A stretch of 64,000 nucleotides of DNA, taken from positions 3,534,001-3,598,000 of the forward strand of contig NZ_CP087184.1 of the NCBI RefSeq assembly GCF_024749045.1, read 5' to 3'. Below the pieces are notes generated by a model. The model saw only the letters and a list, made by a program, of their open reading frames with translations. It was not told the DNA's origin and searched no databases. Shown here piece by piece: positions 17,045 to 26,214 of the stretch (position 1 is the stretch's first letter; each line of letters opens with the position of its first letter). This stretch comes from Pseudomonas sp. B21-028 (GTDB lineage Bacteria; Pseudomonadota; Gammaproteobacteria; Pseudomonadales; Pseudomonadaceae). A program made the position numbers and the translations under genes.

Positions 17045-17575
17045 ATGCGCACGCTCACTCCCCTGTCTCTCGCCCTCCTCGTTCTCGCGCCACTGGCCCA
17101 GGCCAAGGAATACCCCATCGGCGAACCGCAATTGTGCCCGGGACTGGAAGTCGGCGCGGTGTACCTGCAACCGATTGAAATGGCTCCAGCCGGCATGATG
17201 CGCGCCACCGCCGATTCCGACGTTCACCTGGAAGCCGACATCCGCGCCACGGCGGACAACTCGCAAGGCTTTCAGGAAGGCAGCTTCGTGCCCTACCTCA
17301 ACGTGTCGTTCCAGCTGAAAAAGCAGGGCAACGACACCGAGCTCAAGGGTGATTTCCACGCCATGGTCGCCAATGACGGACCGCACTATGGCGACAACGT
17401 GAAACTGCTCGGCCCCGGCAAATATCAACTGACCTTCACCGTCCTGCCTCCGAGCGGTCATGGCTCCCTCGGTCGTCATACCGACAAGGAAACCGGCGTC
17501 GCGCCGTGGTTCGAGCGTTGTGAGTTGCACTACGAATTCGTCTACGCCGGGATCGGCAAGAAAGGCGGATATTGA
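17045..17575 (+). CDS. ftrA: Periplasmic iron-binding protein FtrA (P19/Tp34 family)
   Basis: A 176-residue protein with a signal peptide (MRTLTPLSLALLVLAPLAQA). It belongs to the P19/Tp34 iron transport family: EYPIGEPQLCPGLEVGAVYLQP, the metal-site stretch MMRATADSDVHLEADIRA with Met, Asp, His and Glu, and FHAMVANDGPHYGDNVKL with the second metal His. It binds ferrous iron (and Cu) in the periplasm and hands it to the FTR1 permease. It is the first gene of a four-gene operon matching Bordetella and Brucella ftrABCD and is preceded by a Fur box. Confidence 0.9.
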   Translation: MRTLTPLSLALLVLAPLAQAKEYPIGEPQLCPGLEVGAVYLQPIEMAPAGMMRATADSDVHLEADIRATADNSQGFQEGSFVPYLNVSFQLKKQGNDTELKGDFHAMVANDGPHYGDNVKLLGPGKYQLTFTVLPPSGHGSLGRHTDKETGVAPWFERCELHYEFVYAGIGKKGGY

Positions 17576-17577
17576 AG

Positions 17578-17934
17578 ATGGACCGCCGAACCCGCGGGCG
17601 GCCCGCAAGGCATGGACGCCTGGCCTGGCTGATGCTGGTGGGCCTGCTGCCTTCGCTGGCCCAGGCCGAGTTGCCGACCTATGAACTGAGCATCCGCGAC
17701 GGACATTTCACCCCGCCGCTGTTGGAAGTACCGGCCGGGCAGCGCTTCAAGATCGTGCTGAAGAACGTCGGCCAGGGCCCGGCGGAGTTCGAAAGCACGC
17801 CATTGCGCGTGGAAAAAGTGCTGTCGCCCGGAGTCACCACCTTCGTCGTGATTCATCCGCTGCGTCCGGGGCGCTATCCATTTTTCGATGAATTCAATCC
17901 GCAACTGCCCGAGGGCGGCATCCTGGCCCAGTGA
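17578..17934 (+). CDS. ftrB: Cupredoxin-like ferrous iron oxidase component FtrB
   Basis: A 118-residue secreted protein with an Arg-rich start and signal segment (LAWLMLVGLLPSLAQA) followed by a cupredoxin-like fold: LSIRDGHFTPPLLEVPAGQRFKIVLKN. In ftr systems this part is proposed to oxidise Fe(II) before passage through FtrC. It begins two bases after the ftrA stop; I took the ATG at 17578 with GGCGGA upstream. The usual cupredoxin ligand set is not obvious (a single region near ESTPLRVEKVL), so copper binding is uncertain. Confidence 0.85.
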   Translation: MDRRTRGRPARHGRLAWLMLVGLLPSLAQAELPTYELSIRDGHFTPPLLEVPAGQRFKIVLKNVGQGPAEFESTPLRVEKVLSPGVTTFVVIHPLRPGRYPFFDEFNPQLPEGGILAQ

Positions 17935-17956
17935 TCGGTCAGCAGGAGGCGTTCGC

Positions 17957-18811
17957 ATGACTCAATCGATGTTTATTGTCTGGCGCGAAAGCGTCGAGGC
18001 ATTGTTGGTGCTCGGGATTCTCCAGGCCTGGGTCAGCCGTCAGCAACAGACCCGGCCGTTACTGCGCTACGTCTGGAGCGGCGCGGCCCTGGGCCTGCTG
18101 CTTTCGGCTGCGCTGGCCGGGCTGATCCTGCTGGCCGGCGAGGCCATGAGCGGCGCGGCCAACGAGTGGTTCCAGGCCTCGTTGGCGCTGGTCGCCAGTG
18201 TGCTGATCGTGCAAATGGTGGGCTGGATGCGCCGCAATGCCGGCAGGCTCAAGCAGGACCTGACCCGTCAAGCCGACCGGAGCCTGGACCGCCAGGGTGG
18301 CCTCGGCCTGCTGGTCCTGGCGCTGTTGGCCGTGAGCCGCGAAGGCAGTGAAACCGTGGTTTTCCTGTATGGCGCCGGGGCCCGCCTGCAAGGGCCGCAG
18401 TTGGGAATGTTCGCCGTGGGCGCGGTGGCTGGGCTGGTGCTGGCGCTGCTGACCGTTTCCTTGCTGCACGGCAGTCGACGGTTCATCTCATGGCCACGTT
18501 TCTTTGCCATCAGCGAGGCAATTCTTCTGCTGCTGGGAGCGGCGTTGCTGGTCAGCGGCATCGAGCGGGTCGGCGGGCAGTTGCTTGCGATGGACTGGCC
18601 CGAGGCGGTGTATCGCGGCATCGGCGATGCCCTGTGGGACAGCAGCGCGATCCTGGATGACGGCCATGGGCTCGGTGGTTTCCTCGCCGATTTTGCCGGG
18701 TATCGGGCGAGCCCCAGCGCACTGACATTGCTGGTGTGGATCGGCTATTGGCTGGCCGTCGTCGGCTGGCTGCGGCCGCGCAAGGTGGAAACCCTGCCAT
18801 GCCCGACCTGA
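17957..18811 (+). CDS. ftrC: FTR1-family high-affinity iron permease FtrC
   Basis: A 284-residue inner-membrane permease with seven hydrophobic segments. Two REXXE iron motifs are intact: RESVE at residues 10-14 and REGSE at 128-132, as in yeast Ftr1p and bacterial EfeU. The start at 17957 is decided by a perfect AGGAGG at 7-base spacing; an upstream frame overlapping ftrB is not used. It is followed by ftrD with a 13-base overlap. Confidence 0.92.
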   Translation: MTQSMFIVWRESVEALLVLGILQAWVSRQQQTRPLLRYVWSGAALGLLLSAALAGLILLAGEAMSGAANEWFQASLALVASVLIVQMVGWMRRNAGRLKQDLTRQADRSLDRQGGLGLLVLALLAVSREGSETVVFLYGAGARLQGPQLGMFAVGAVAGLVLALLTVSLLHGSRRFISWPRFFAISEAILLLLGAALLVSGIERVGGQLLAMDWPEAVYRGIGDALWDSSAILDDGHGLGGFLADFAGYRASPSALTLLVWIGYWLAVVGWLRPRKVETLPCPT

Positions 18812-20160
18812 ACGCCTGGCTCCAGCGCCTGGGCGACGGCATGCGCCGCCATGGCGCGACCATCCGTGCCGTGCAATGGGCAGTGGTGCTGTTTTATGGG
18901 GTGTTGCTGGTGGTCCCTGCCTTCCTGCCCTTGCCGGACAGCCAGGCGCGCCTGTTCGACAACCTCACGCTGCTGGCCCAGTTTCTGTTCTGGGGCCTCT
19001 GGTGGCCCTTCGTGTTGCTGTCGATCGTGCTGTTCGGTCGGCTCTGGTGTGGCGTGCTGTGCCCCGAGGGTGCCTTGAGCGAATGGGCCAGCCGATATGG
19101 CAAAGGCCTGGGCATGCCGCGAGGCCTGCGCTGGGCCGGTTGGCCAACCCTGGCGTTCTGCCTGACCACGATTTATGGCCAACTCATCAGTGTCTATGAC
19201 TATGCCCAGGCTGCGCTGCTGATCCTCGGCGGCTCGACCATCGCGGCGGTGATTGTCGGCCTGCTGTTCGCCCGGGGTAAACGGGTATGGTGCCGCTACC
19301 TGTGCCCGGTCAGCGGCGTCTTCGCCCTGCTCGCGCGCCTGGCACCGGTGCATTTTCAGGTGGACGAACAACGCTGGCTGGAAAATCCCGGGCCCCGTCG
19401 ACCACCGCCCAATTGCGCGCCCTTGCTGGACATTCGTCGCATGCGCGGCGCCGCCGACTGCCATGCCTGCGGTCGTTGCAGCGGCCAGCGCAATGCCGTG
19501 CGCCTGATCGCCCGTTCCAGCAACCAGGAAATTCTTCACTCGACACCGAACAGCGTCTCGCCGTGGGACGTGCGCTTGCTGTTGTTCGGCGTCATCGGCC
19601 TGGCCATGGGGGCTTTCCAGTGGACCGTCAGCCCGTGGTTCATCGCCCTGAAACAGAACCTGGCCCAATGGCTGGTGACCCACGACCTGCTCTGGCCCCT
19701 CCAGGACAACGCGCCATGGTGGCTGCTGACACACTACCCGCAGCTCAATGACAGTTTCAGTTGGCTCGATGGGTTTTGCATCCTCGCCTACCTGGGCATG
19801 AGTGCCTTGCTGCTGGGGGGGTCGTTGACGCTGCTGATACGCCTGGCGGCGAAAATGTCGGGAGATGCTGCACACTATTGGCCCTTAGCCATCACCTTGA
19901 CGCCTCTTGGTGGTGCAGGGCTGTTTCTCGGCTTGTCGGCCACCACGGTGAAGCTGTTGCGCTATGAAGGATTGTTGCTCGAATGGGTGCAACCAGCGCG
20001 GGCCGCGCTTTTGCTGGCGGCGATGGCCTGGAGCCTGTGGCTGGGTTGGAAACGCCTGGAGCAAGTGTCCCCGGCTCGACGACTACCCGCCATGGCGTGC
20101 CTGGCATTGGCCTGCGGCCTCGTGGGATATGGCTGGTGGTTGCAGTTCTGGGGGTGGTGA
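18799..20160 (+). CDS. ftrD: Polyferredoxin-like membrane protein FtrD
   Basis: A 453-residue integral membrane protein with Fe-S motifs of the NapH/RdxA type: WCGVLCPEGALSEW and WCRYLCPVSGVFAL between early membrane helices and DCHACGRCSGQ after them. At least six hydrophobic helices are visible. In ftrABCD systems FtrD is thought to accept the electrons released by iron oxidation. Its ATG lies inside the end of ftrC, so the two are translated together. It ends just before a REP pair. Confidence 0.88.
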   Translation: MPDLNAWLQRLGDGMRRHGATIRAVQWAVVLFYGVLLVVPAFLPLPDSQARLFDNLTLLAQFLFWGLWWPFVLLSIVLFGRLWCGVLCPEGALSEWASRYGKGLGMPRGLRWAGWPTLAFCLTTIYGQLISVYDYAQAALLILGGSTIAAVIVGLLFARGKRVWCRYLCPVSGVFALLARLAPVHFQVDEQRWLENPGPRRPPPNCAPLLDIRRMRGAADCHACGRCSGQRNAVRLIARSSNQEILHSTPNSVSPWDVRLLLFGVIGLAMGAFQWTVSPWFIALKQNLAQWLVTHDLLWPLQDNAPWWLLTHYPQLNDSFSWLDGFCILAYLGMSALLLGGSLTLLIRLAAKMSGDAAHYWPLAITLTPLGGAGLFLGLSATTVKLLRYEGLLLEWVQPARAALLLAAMAWSLWLGWKRLEQVSPARRLPAMACLALACGLVGYGWWLQFWGW

Positions 20161-20191
20161 TCCCACAAGACAGTGCATACGCCGCCAGAAC

Positions 20192-20278
20192 CTGTGGGAG
20201 CGAGCCTGCTCGCGATGACGCCCGCACATCCGACATCTTCCTGGACTGACACACCGCTATCGCGAGCAGGCTCCCACA
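20192..20278. repeat. Inverted pair of REP elements, one shortened
   Basis: cctgtgggagcgagcctgct stands against an inverted copy that reads cgcgagcaggctcccaca, which lacks the four bases ctcg found in the usual partner. The pair lies between the convergent ends of ftrD and the chemoreceptor gene. Confidence 0.88.
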
Positions 20279-20298
20279 TACCTTTCACCCCGACTCGG

Positions 20299-21918
20299 CT
20301 ACACCTTGAACCGCGCCACCGTCTCATGCAGCGAGCCGGCCATCTGTGCCAGGTCCTGGCCGGCGGTATCGGTGTGCCTTGCCCCCAGCAGCACCTGTTC
20401 CGACAGGTTGCGAATGCCCACCAGGTTACGGTCCACTTCCCGGGCCACCAGGGCCTGTTGTTCCGTGGCGCTGGCGATCATCAGGTTGCGCTCGTTGATC
20501 TGCGATATCGAGCGGGCGATTTCATCCAGGGCGTCACCGGAGCGCTGGGCGACTTGCAGGGTGTCCTGTACCCGCTCGCTGCTGTTTTGCATGGCCGTCA
20601 CGGCGTGCCCGCTGTCCTGGCGGATGTTGCCGATCATGTCCTCGATTTCCCGGGTCGAATCCTGGGTGCGATGAGCCAGTGCACGGACTTCGTCAGCCAC
20701 CACCGCAAAGCCGCGTCCGGCATCGCCGGCCCGGGCGGCTTCGATGGCGGCGTTCAGGGCCAGGAGGTTGGTCTGCTCGGCAATGCCGCGGATCACGTCC
20801 AGTACGGTGCTGATGCCCTCGACCCGCCCTGCCAGTTGCTGAATGCGCGCCGAGGTGTCCGTCACGCCGTCCGCCAGCGCCGAGATGCAGGCGACCGTCT
20901 GCTGGACCTGTTCACGGCCACGCTGGGCGGTCTGCTCGGAGACCCGCGAGGCTTCGCTGGTGCTCACGGCGTTGCGCGCCACCTCGTCCACCGCCGCTGT
21001 CATCTGGTTCACCGCCGCCGCGGCCTGCTCGATCTCCATGCCTTGCAACTGCAACGTGCTGTTGGTCTGGCTGCTGACCGCACTCAGCTCTTCGGATGAA
21101 CTGGCTACCCGATCCACCGAGGCTGCAATGTGCCGAACCATGGTGTTGAGGTTCTGCTGCATATCGTGCATGTTGCTCATCACACTGTCGTTGGCGCCGA
21201 CGCCCACCGGCACGCGGATCGTCAGGTCGCCCTGGGCGATGTGGCTCAGCACCCGCGCGGCGTCATCGGGCTCGCCGCCCAACGGTCGGGTCACGCTGCG
21301 GGTCACCAGTATCGCCACGGTACTCACCACGGCCAGGCAGGCCAGGACCAACATCAGCATGTTGCGCCGCGCATCGCTGTAGCGTGCCTGGGCCAGTTGC
21401 TCACGCTCGGCAAACAGCTTGCCCTGCATCGCCATCAACCCTTCCAGGCTTTTGTACACCTCAAGCTCCGCCGGGATCACACCCTGCCTGAGTTGCGTCA
21501 TTGCCTCATCCGTCGCGCCCTGGCGGATCAGCGTCTGCACCTGGACGAATGCCGCCACGTAGGCCTCTCGACGCTTCTTCAATTCGGCAAAAGCCGCCTT
21601 GCCTTCGGGCTGAAACAACAGCGGCTCTAACGTCGCGAAAGCCTGGGTGATGCGCTGTCGCGTGGCATCGATGGCTTGCTGCACCTGTGCATTATTCTTA
21701 TCGATCAGCAAGTCCCGGGTGTTCCTGGCGTTATCGCGCACGCCCGTGGCGATCACCATGATCGGGTCGATCTTCGGCCAATCCTGCCGGACGATCTGCT
21801 CAGCCTGGTCGCGCAACACAGCCAGGTCGTTCAAGGCGTACAACGCCAGGGCGATCAAGGCCAGTGGTGCGATGGCAAAGCCGATCACGATGCGTTGGGC
21901 GGTGGTGAGTCTGGTCAT
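20299..21918 (-). CDS. Methyl-accepting chemotaxis protein with four-helix-bundle sensor
   Basis: A 539-residue chemoreceptor. A first membrane helix (about 8-28) is followed by a roughly 150-residue helical periplasmic domain of the 4HB_MCP kind. A second membrane helix comes near 184-204, then HAMP and a signalling domain whose hairpin tip is [20 protein letters not shown], followed by [15 protein letters not shown]. The start at 21918 has AGGGAG upstream and places the first helix at the N terminus. No C-terminal CheR-docking pentapeptide is visible. The ligand is unknown. Confidence 0.92.
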   Translation of the reverse strand: MTRLTTAQRIVIGFAIAPLALIALALYALNDLAVLRDQAEQIVRQDWPKIDPIMVIATGVRDNARNTRDLLIDKNNAQVQQAIDATRQRITQAFATLEPLLFQPEGKAAFAELKKRREAYVAAFVQVQTLIRQGATDEAMTQLRQGVIPAELEVYKSLEGLMAMQGKLFAEREQLAQARYSDARRNMLMLVLACLAVVSTVAILVTRSVTRPLGGEPDDAARVLSHIAQGDLTIRVPVGVGANDSVMSNMHDMQQNLNTMVRHIAASVDRVASSSEELSAVSSQTNSTLQLQGMEIEQAAAAVNQMTAAVDEVARNAVSTSEASRVSEQTAQRGREQVQQTVACISALADGVTDTSARIQQLAGRVEGISTVLDVIRGIAEQTNLLALNAAIEAARAGDAGRGFAVVADEVRALAHRTQDSTREIEDMIGNIRQDSGHAVTAMQNSSERVQDTLQVAQRSGDALDEIARSISQINERNLMIASATEQQALVAREVDRNLVGIRNLSEQVLLGARHTDTAGQDLAQMAGSLHETVARFKV

Positions 21919-22029
21919 ATCAAATGCTCCCTGTTCAACTACCTGCCGGTCCGGCAGCGCATTTGAAAACCTTGGAAAAAAGAGTGGCCCGGTCATCCCG
22001 AGCCGCTGTGTCGTTCGTCCCGACAAGGC

Positions 22030-22725
22030 TTAGCTGCGCAACACGAACGAGGGGAACAGCTCCCGCAGAGCGGCCCACAGTTCGGGCTGCAAGGCGTGTG
22101 CCGAAACGCTGGAGAGGTGCGGGTCGAGCATCCGGGCCGTGCGCACCAGTTGCACGGCGAACCGGCTGACGCCCCGTTCACTCAGGCGCCGGGCCAGGGT
22201 CAGTAGCCGCTCGGGGTCGAACAGATGCCAATGCACCGTGGTGCGGCACTCGTAATCCACGCCGCTGTCCAGCAGATGGTCGAGGCTGCGCCAGTTGGCC
22301 GTGCCGCTGCCTTCGACCCGGGTCACGTCCAGGGCATCTTCAGGCAGCGCTTTGACGTCGAAGCCCACCCAGTCGGCTTGCCCGACCACCTTGGCGAACG
22401 CCGCTGGCTTGATGCCGGCGCTGTGCAGGCCGATGCGAAAGCCCATCTGCCGCACCTCCTCCATGGCCGAGCCCAGGCCGTCCTGCAAGGTCGGCTCGCC
22501 ACCGCTGAACACCACAGCGTCGAGCAGGTCCTGGCGGCGTTGCAGGAACGCCAGCACCCGGCACCAATCCACTTCTTCGTTGCCACGGGGCGGGATCAGT
22601 TGCGGGTTATGGCAATAACGACAACGCCAGGCGCAGCCCTGGCAAAACAGTACGCAGGCCAGTTGGCCCGGATAATCGAGGGTGGTCAGGGGCACCATGC
22701 CCCCGACCCGCAGCACTCGACTCAT
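22030..22725 (-). CDS. nrdG: Anaerobic ribonucleotide reductase activase NrdG
   Basis: A 231-residue radical-SAM enzyme. CAWRCRYC at residues 31-38 is the CxxxCxxC cluster motif, and VVFSGGEPTLQ the SAM-binding GGE region. NrdG generates the glycyl radical of class III ribonucleotide reductase. Its ATG overlaps the stop of the 53-residue glycyl-radical gene as ATGA, so the activase and the protein carrying its target Gly are translationally coupled. The operon order is nrdD, small glycyl-radical gene, nrdG, all under an Anr/Dnr box. Confidence 0.93.
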   Translation of the reverse strand: MSRVLRVGGMVPLTTLDYPGQLACVLFCQGCAWRCRYCHNPQLIPPRGNEEVDWCRVLAFLQRRQDLLDAVVFSGGEPTLQDGLGSAMEEVRQMGFRIGLHSAGIKPAAFAKVVGQADWVGFDVKALPEDALDVTRVEGSGTANWRSLDHLLDSGVDYECRTTVHWHLFDPERLLTLARRLSERGVSRFAVQLVRTARMLDPHLSSVSAHALQPELWAALRELFPSFVLRS

Positions 22726-22883
22726 GGACGCCCGGCCGCGCGTTCAGTGAAATGCACCCGCTCGCGGTGCTCGGACTGCTTGCCCGGGTTGAACGCCGCC
22801 ACCGGGCGGTGATAACCCATCACCCGGGTCCAGACCTCACAACGTTGGCGCTGGGCCTGCGGAAGGTTGCGCGATTCATTCAT
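22722..22883 (-). CDS. Separate glycyl-radical domain of class III ribonucleotide reductase (53 residues)
   Basis: This 53-residue gene encodes the piece that forms the C terminus of NrdD in most bacteria. CEVWTRVMGYHRPV followed by FNPGKQSEH matches the glycyl-radical segment of class III reductases (RVCGYLG ... FNAGKQEE in E. coli). The radical residue should therefore be Gly23. AAGGAG lies 8 bases before the ATG; the stop overlaps the nrdG start. The large NrdD ends 29 bases upstream with its zinc-site Cys but without this segment. So the enzyme appears to be made of two chains. Cys15 could also complete the zinc site of the large chain. Confidence 0.88.
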   Translation of the reverse strand: MNESRNLPQAQRQRCEVWTRVMGYHRPVAAFNPGKQSEHRERVHFTERAAGRP

Positions 22884-22912
22884 GGTGAAACTCCTTACGG
22901 TGGATGATCGGA

Positions 22913-24928
22913 TCAGTGGACGCTGCGTGCCTGCTGCTGTTGCAGCAACAACGCCTCGTCGCATTTGGGACAGAACTCGTGTTCGCCGGCCAGGTAGCCG
23001 TGCACCGGGCAGATCGAAAACGTCGGCGTGACCGTCAGGTACGGCAGCCGGAACCGCCCCAGGGCCTTGCGCACCAATTGCTTGCAGGCCTGGGTGGAAG
23101 AAATCTGCTCGGCCATGTACAGGTGCAACACGGTGCCGCCGGTGTACTTGCATTGCAGTTCGTCCTGCAGTTCCAGGGCCTCGAACGGGTCCTCGGTAAA
23201 TCCCACCGGCAATTGCGAAGAGTTGGTGTAGTACGGCGCAACCGGGCTGCCGGCCTGGAGGATATCGGGGTAGCGCTTAAGGTCTTCCTTGGCGAAGCGG
23301 TAGGTGGTGCCTTCGGCAGGCGTGGCTTCCAGGTTGTAGAGATGGCCGGTTTCCTCCTGGAAGCGCAACAGCGTCGCCCGCACATGATCCAGCAACCGCA
23401 GCGCGAACTCGCGGCCCTGCTCGGTGTGCAGCCCCTGTTGGTCGTCGGTGAAATTGCGCAGCATTTCATGCAGGCCATTCACGCCGATGGTGGAGAAGTG
23501 ATTGCGCAAGGTGCCCAGGTAGCGCTTGGTGTAGGGATACAGGCCGGCATCCATGTGGTGCTGGATCACCTTGCGCTTGACCTCCAGGCTTTCCTTCGCC
23601 AGCTCCATCAGGGTATCGAGGCGTTGCAACAACGCACTGGTATTGCCCTTGTACAGGTAGCCCAGCCGGGCGCAGTTGATCGTCACCACCCCGAGGGAGC
23701 CGGTCTGTTCCGCCGAACCGAACAAGCCGCCGCCACGCTTGAGCAGCTCACGCACGTCCAGTTGCAGACGGCAGCACATCGACCGCACCTGGTTGGGCTG
23801 CATGTCCGAGTTGAGGAAATTCTGGAAGTACGGCAAGCCGTAGCGGGCCGTCATTTCGAACAAGCGGTCGGCGTTCTCGCTGTCCCACGGAAAGTCGTGG
23901 GTGATGTTGTAGGTCGGGATCGGGAAGGTGAACACCCGCCCTTTCGCATCGCCGGCCTGCATCACCTCGATGTAGGCACGGTTGATCAACTCCATTTCCG
24001 CTTGCAGGTCGCCGTAGGCAAACGGCATCTCTTCGCCACCGATCACCGGGATCTGTTCGCGCAGATCCTGCGGGCAGACCCAATCGAAGGTCAGGTTGGT
24101 AAACGGCGTTTGCGTGCCCCAGCGCGAGGGTACGTTGAGGTTGTAGATGAACTCCTGCAGAGACTGGCGGACCTCGTCGTAGCTGAGCCGGTCCTTGCGC
24201 ACGTAGGGCGCCAGGTAGGTGTCGAACGAGCTGAAGGCCTGGGCCCCGGCCCATTCGTTCTGCAGGGTGCCAAGGAAATTCACCATCTGCCCCAGGGCGC
24301 TGCTCAGGTGCTTGGGCGGCCCGGCCTCGACCCGCCCCGGCACGCCGTTGAGACCTTCGTGCAACAGCGTGCGCAGGGACCAGCCGGCACAGTAGCCGGC
24401 AAGCATGTCCAGGTCATGGATATGCAGGTCGGCCTCGCGGTGCGCCTCGCCGATGGCCTGGCTGTAGACCTCGTCGAGCCAATAGTTGGCGGTGACCTTG
24501 CCCGACACGTTGAGGATCAACCCGCCGAGGGAATAGCCCTGGTTGGCGTTGGCCTGCACGCGCCAGTCTTCGCGGTCGAGGTATTCGTTCATCGACGTGG
24601 CGACTTCCACCAGGGTACGGCGATCCCGGCGCAAGCGTCCGTGTTGCTCGCGGTAAACGATGTAGGCGCGCATGGAGAGGAAGAAACCGGCGTCCATCAA
24701 CACCCGCTCGACCCGGTCCTGGATCTGCTCGACGTTCAATCGCGACTGCCCTTCCAACCGGGCCAGCACGGCGTTGAGCAGTGCTTCGGCTTCAACCTCG
24801 GCGTACTCACCGGTGGCCTTGCCGGCGGCGATCAGCGCCTGGCGGATCTTGTCCGCATCAAAGGCGACCACACTGCCGTCGCGCTTGTGCAGGCGGTTGC
24901 ACCCTACTGAAATCAACGTGCTTTGCAT
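22913..24928 (-). CDS. nrdD: Anaerobic ribonucleoside-triphosphate reductase NrdD, large chain
   Basis: A 671-residue class III reductase. An N-terminal ATP-cone (KRDGSVVAFDADKIRQALIAAG) is followed by the catalytic barrel with MCCRLQLDVRELLKRGGGLFG and INCARLGYLYKG, and a C-terminal half-zinc site ICPVHGYLAGEHEFCPKCD. The protein stops shortly after that (ARSVH) and lacks the glycyl-radical tail, which the next gene encodes. The ATG at 24928 with TGGAG upstream starts the ATP-cone alignment. It reduces NTPs to dNTPs without oxygen. An Anr/Dnr box lies 87 bases upstream. Confidence 0.93.
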   Translation of the reverse strand: MQSTLISVGCNRLHKRDGSVVAFDADKIRQALIAAGKATGEYAEVEAEALLNAVLARLEGQSRLNVEQIQDRVERVLMDAGFFLSMRAYIVYREQHGRLRRDRRTLVEVATSMNEYLDREDWRVQANANQGYSLGGLILNVSGKVTANYWLDEVYSQAIGEAHREADLHIHDLDMLAGYCAGWSLRTLLHEGLNGVPGRVEAGPPKHLSSALGQMVNFLGTLQNEWAGAQAFSSFDTYLAPYVRKDRLSYDEVRQSLQEFIYNLNVPSRWGTQTPFTNLTFDWVCPQDLREQIPVIGGEEMPFAYGDLQAEMELINRAYIEVMQAGDAKGRVFTFPIPTYNITHDFPWDSENADRLFEMTARYGLPYFQNFLNSDMQPNQVRSMCCRLQLDVRELLKRGGGLFGSAEQTGSLGVVTINCARLGYLYKGNTSALLQRLDTLMELAKESLEVKRKVIQHHMDAGLYPYTKRYLGTLRNHFSTIGVNGLHEMLRNFTDDQQGLHTEQGREFALRLLDHVRATLLRFQEETGHLYNLEATPAEGTTYRFAKEDLKRYPDILQAGSPVAPYYTNSSQLPVGFTEDPFEALELQDELQCKYTGGTVLHLYMAEQISSTQACKQLVRKALGRFRLPYLTVTPTFSICPVHGYLAGEHEFCPKCDEALLLQQQQARSVH

Positions 24929-25014
24929 TTGGGCTCCAGACACTACATATAGGCTTTTGAAATTCATAAAACACAATATGCAGTGGAGAGTACGGGGGAT
25001 AGATCGGTTTGCAA

Positions 25015-25028
25015 TTGACTGATGTCAA
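25015..25028 (-). promoter_or_regulatory. Anr/Dnr box of the nrdD operon
   Basis: ttgactgatgtcaa is a perfect TTGAC-N4-GTCAA inverted repeat, matching the Anr/Dnr consensus TTGAT-N4-ATCAA. It lies 87 bases before the nrdD ATG. Confidence 0.85.
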
Positions 25029-25073
25029 GAATCGAAAGGGGGCGAGTCAGTTGATAGGGATGTGACTGGGGCG

Positions 25074-25175
25074 CCGTTATCGCGAGCAGGCTCGCTCCCA
25101 CAGGGGACCTGGGTGAACACAAATCTTGCAGTCAACCCAAACCCCATGTGGGAACGAGCCTGCTCGCGATAGCGC
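25074..25175. repeat. Inverted pair of REP elements
   Basis: Two REP copies face outward across about 45 bases: gttatcgcgagcaggctcgc running into tcccaca, and tgtgggaacgagcctgctcg running into cgatagc. They separate moaA from the nrdD promoter. Confidence 0.88.
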
Positions 25176-25196
25176 CGCCACAGGCAACGATGCTCT

Positions 25197-26189
25197 TCAC
25201 CCCCCACTCATATTCATGAACCGCACAATCTGCACCTCCCCACCCGGGTCGAAATCGTGGCGCAAGGGTTTGCCGCGCAAGGCGTGTTGCACCGCCTGGA
25301 TCACTGGCTGGTCCTCCAGCGGATAGCGCCTCAGCAAGCCACGCAGGTCGAGGGAGTTCTCTTGTCCAAGGCACAGCAGCAAGCGCCCTTCAACGGTCAT
25401 GCGCACCCGATTGCAACTGGCGCAGAAGTTGTGGGTGTTCGGTGAAATGAAGCCGATCCGCGTGTCAGGGTGACGCTCCAGGCGTACATAGCGCGCCGGC
25501 CCGCCGCTGCTCTCGGCGCTGTCGAGCAACCGGTGATGACGGGCGATCATGGCCCGGACTTCATCGCTGGAACAGAACGACTCGCCCCGGGAACGCCCTA
25601 CCTCTCCCAAGGGCATTTCCTCGATGAAGCTGATGTCGATGCGCTGCTCGATGGCGTACTGCACCAACGCGGGCACCTCATCGAAATTGCGCCCCTTCAT
25701 CACCACGCAGTTGATCTTGATCCGCTCGAACCCGGCCGCCTTCGCCGCTTCGATACCGGCCAGCACCTGGTCGAGGTTGCCGTTACGGGTGATGGCCCGA
25801 AAACGCTCGCCGTCCAGGCTGTCGAGGCTGATGTTCATGCGCTTGACGCCAGCATCGGCCAGCGGTTTGGCCAACCGTTCCAGCTGCGAGCCGTTGCTGG
25901 TCATCACCAGTTCCCGCAGCCCGGGCAATGCCGCGATATCGCGACACAGCCCGACGATACCCGGGCGGATCAGCGGCTCGCCGCCGGTCAGGCGGATCTT
26001 CTTCACCCCCAGGCCAACGAACAGCCGCGCCAACCGCTGGAGCTCTTCCAGGGTCAGTACCTGCTGACGCGGCAGGAAGGTCATGTTCTTCGCCATGCAA
26101 TACACACAACGAAAATCACAACGGTCGGTCACCGACATCCGCAAATAATCGATCTGGCGCCCAAATCCATCCTGCAGCACAGCGTTCAT
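25197..26189 (-). CDS. moaA: GTP 3',8-cyclase MoaA
   Basis: A 330-residue radical-SAM enzyme for the first step of molybdenum cofactor synthesis. CDFRCVYC (residues 24-31) binds the N-terminal cluster; [12 protein letters not shown] with a later Cys in LLLCLG binds the C-terminal cluster, and the chain ends in MSGG, the Gly-Gly tail needed for catalysis. GGGGG precedes the ATG at 26189; an upstream extension of 28 codons is rejected. It is the distal gene of the nar operon, 25 bases after the parvulin gene, so cofactor supply follows nitrate reductase expression. Confidence 0.95.
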   Translation of the reverse strand: MNAVLQDGFGRQIDYLRMSVTDRCDFRCVYCMAKNMTFLPRQQVLTLEELQRLARLFVGLGVKKIRLTGGEPLIRPGIVGLCRDIAALPGLRELVMTSNGSQLERLAKPLADAGVKRMNISLDSLDGERFRAITRNGNLDQVLAGIEAAKAAGFERIKINCVVMKGRNFDEVPALVQYAIEQRIDISFIEEMPLGEVGRSRGESFCSSDEVRAMIARHHRLLDSAESSGGPARYVRLERHPDTRIGFISPNTHNFCASCNRVRMTVEGRLLLCLGQENSLDLRGLLRRYPLEDQPVIQAVQHALRGKPLRHDFDPGGEVQIVRFMNMSGG

Positions 26190-26214
26190 GAATGCCCCCT
26201 GTTCGAGTCGATGC

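Noticed and set aside
22722..22913. Frameshift or sequencing error as the reason for the split NrdD
   Set aside because: The small gene has its own AAGGAG and ATG. The NrdD stop follows a natural short tail, and the 29-base gap contains the small gene's ribosome-binding site, so the split looks genuine.
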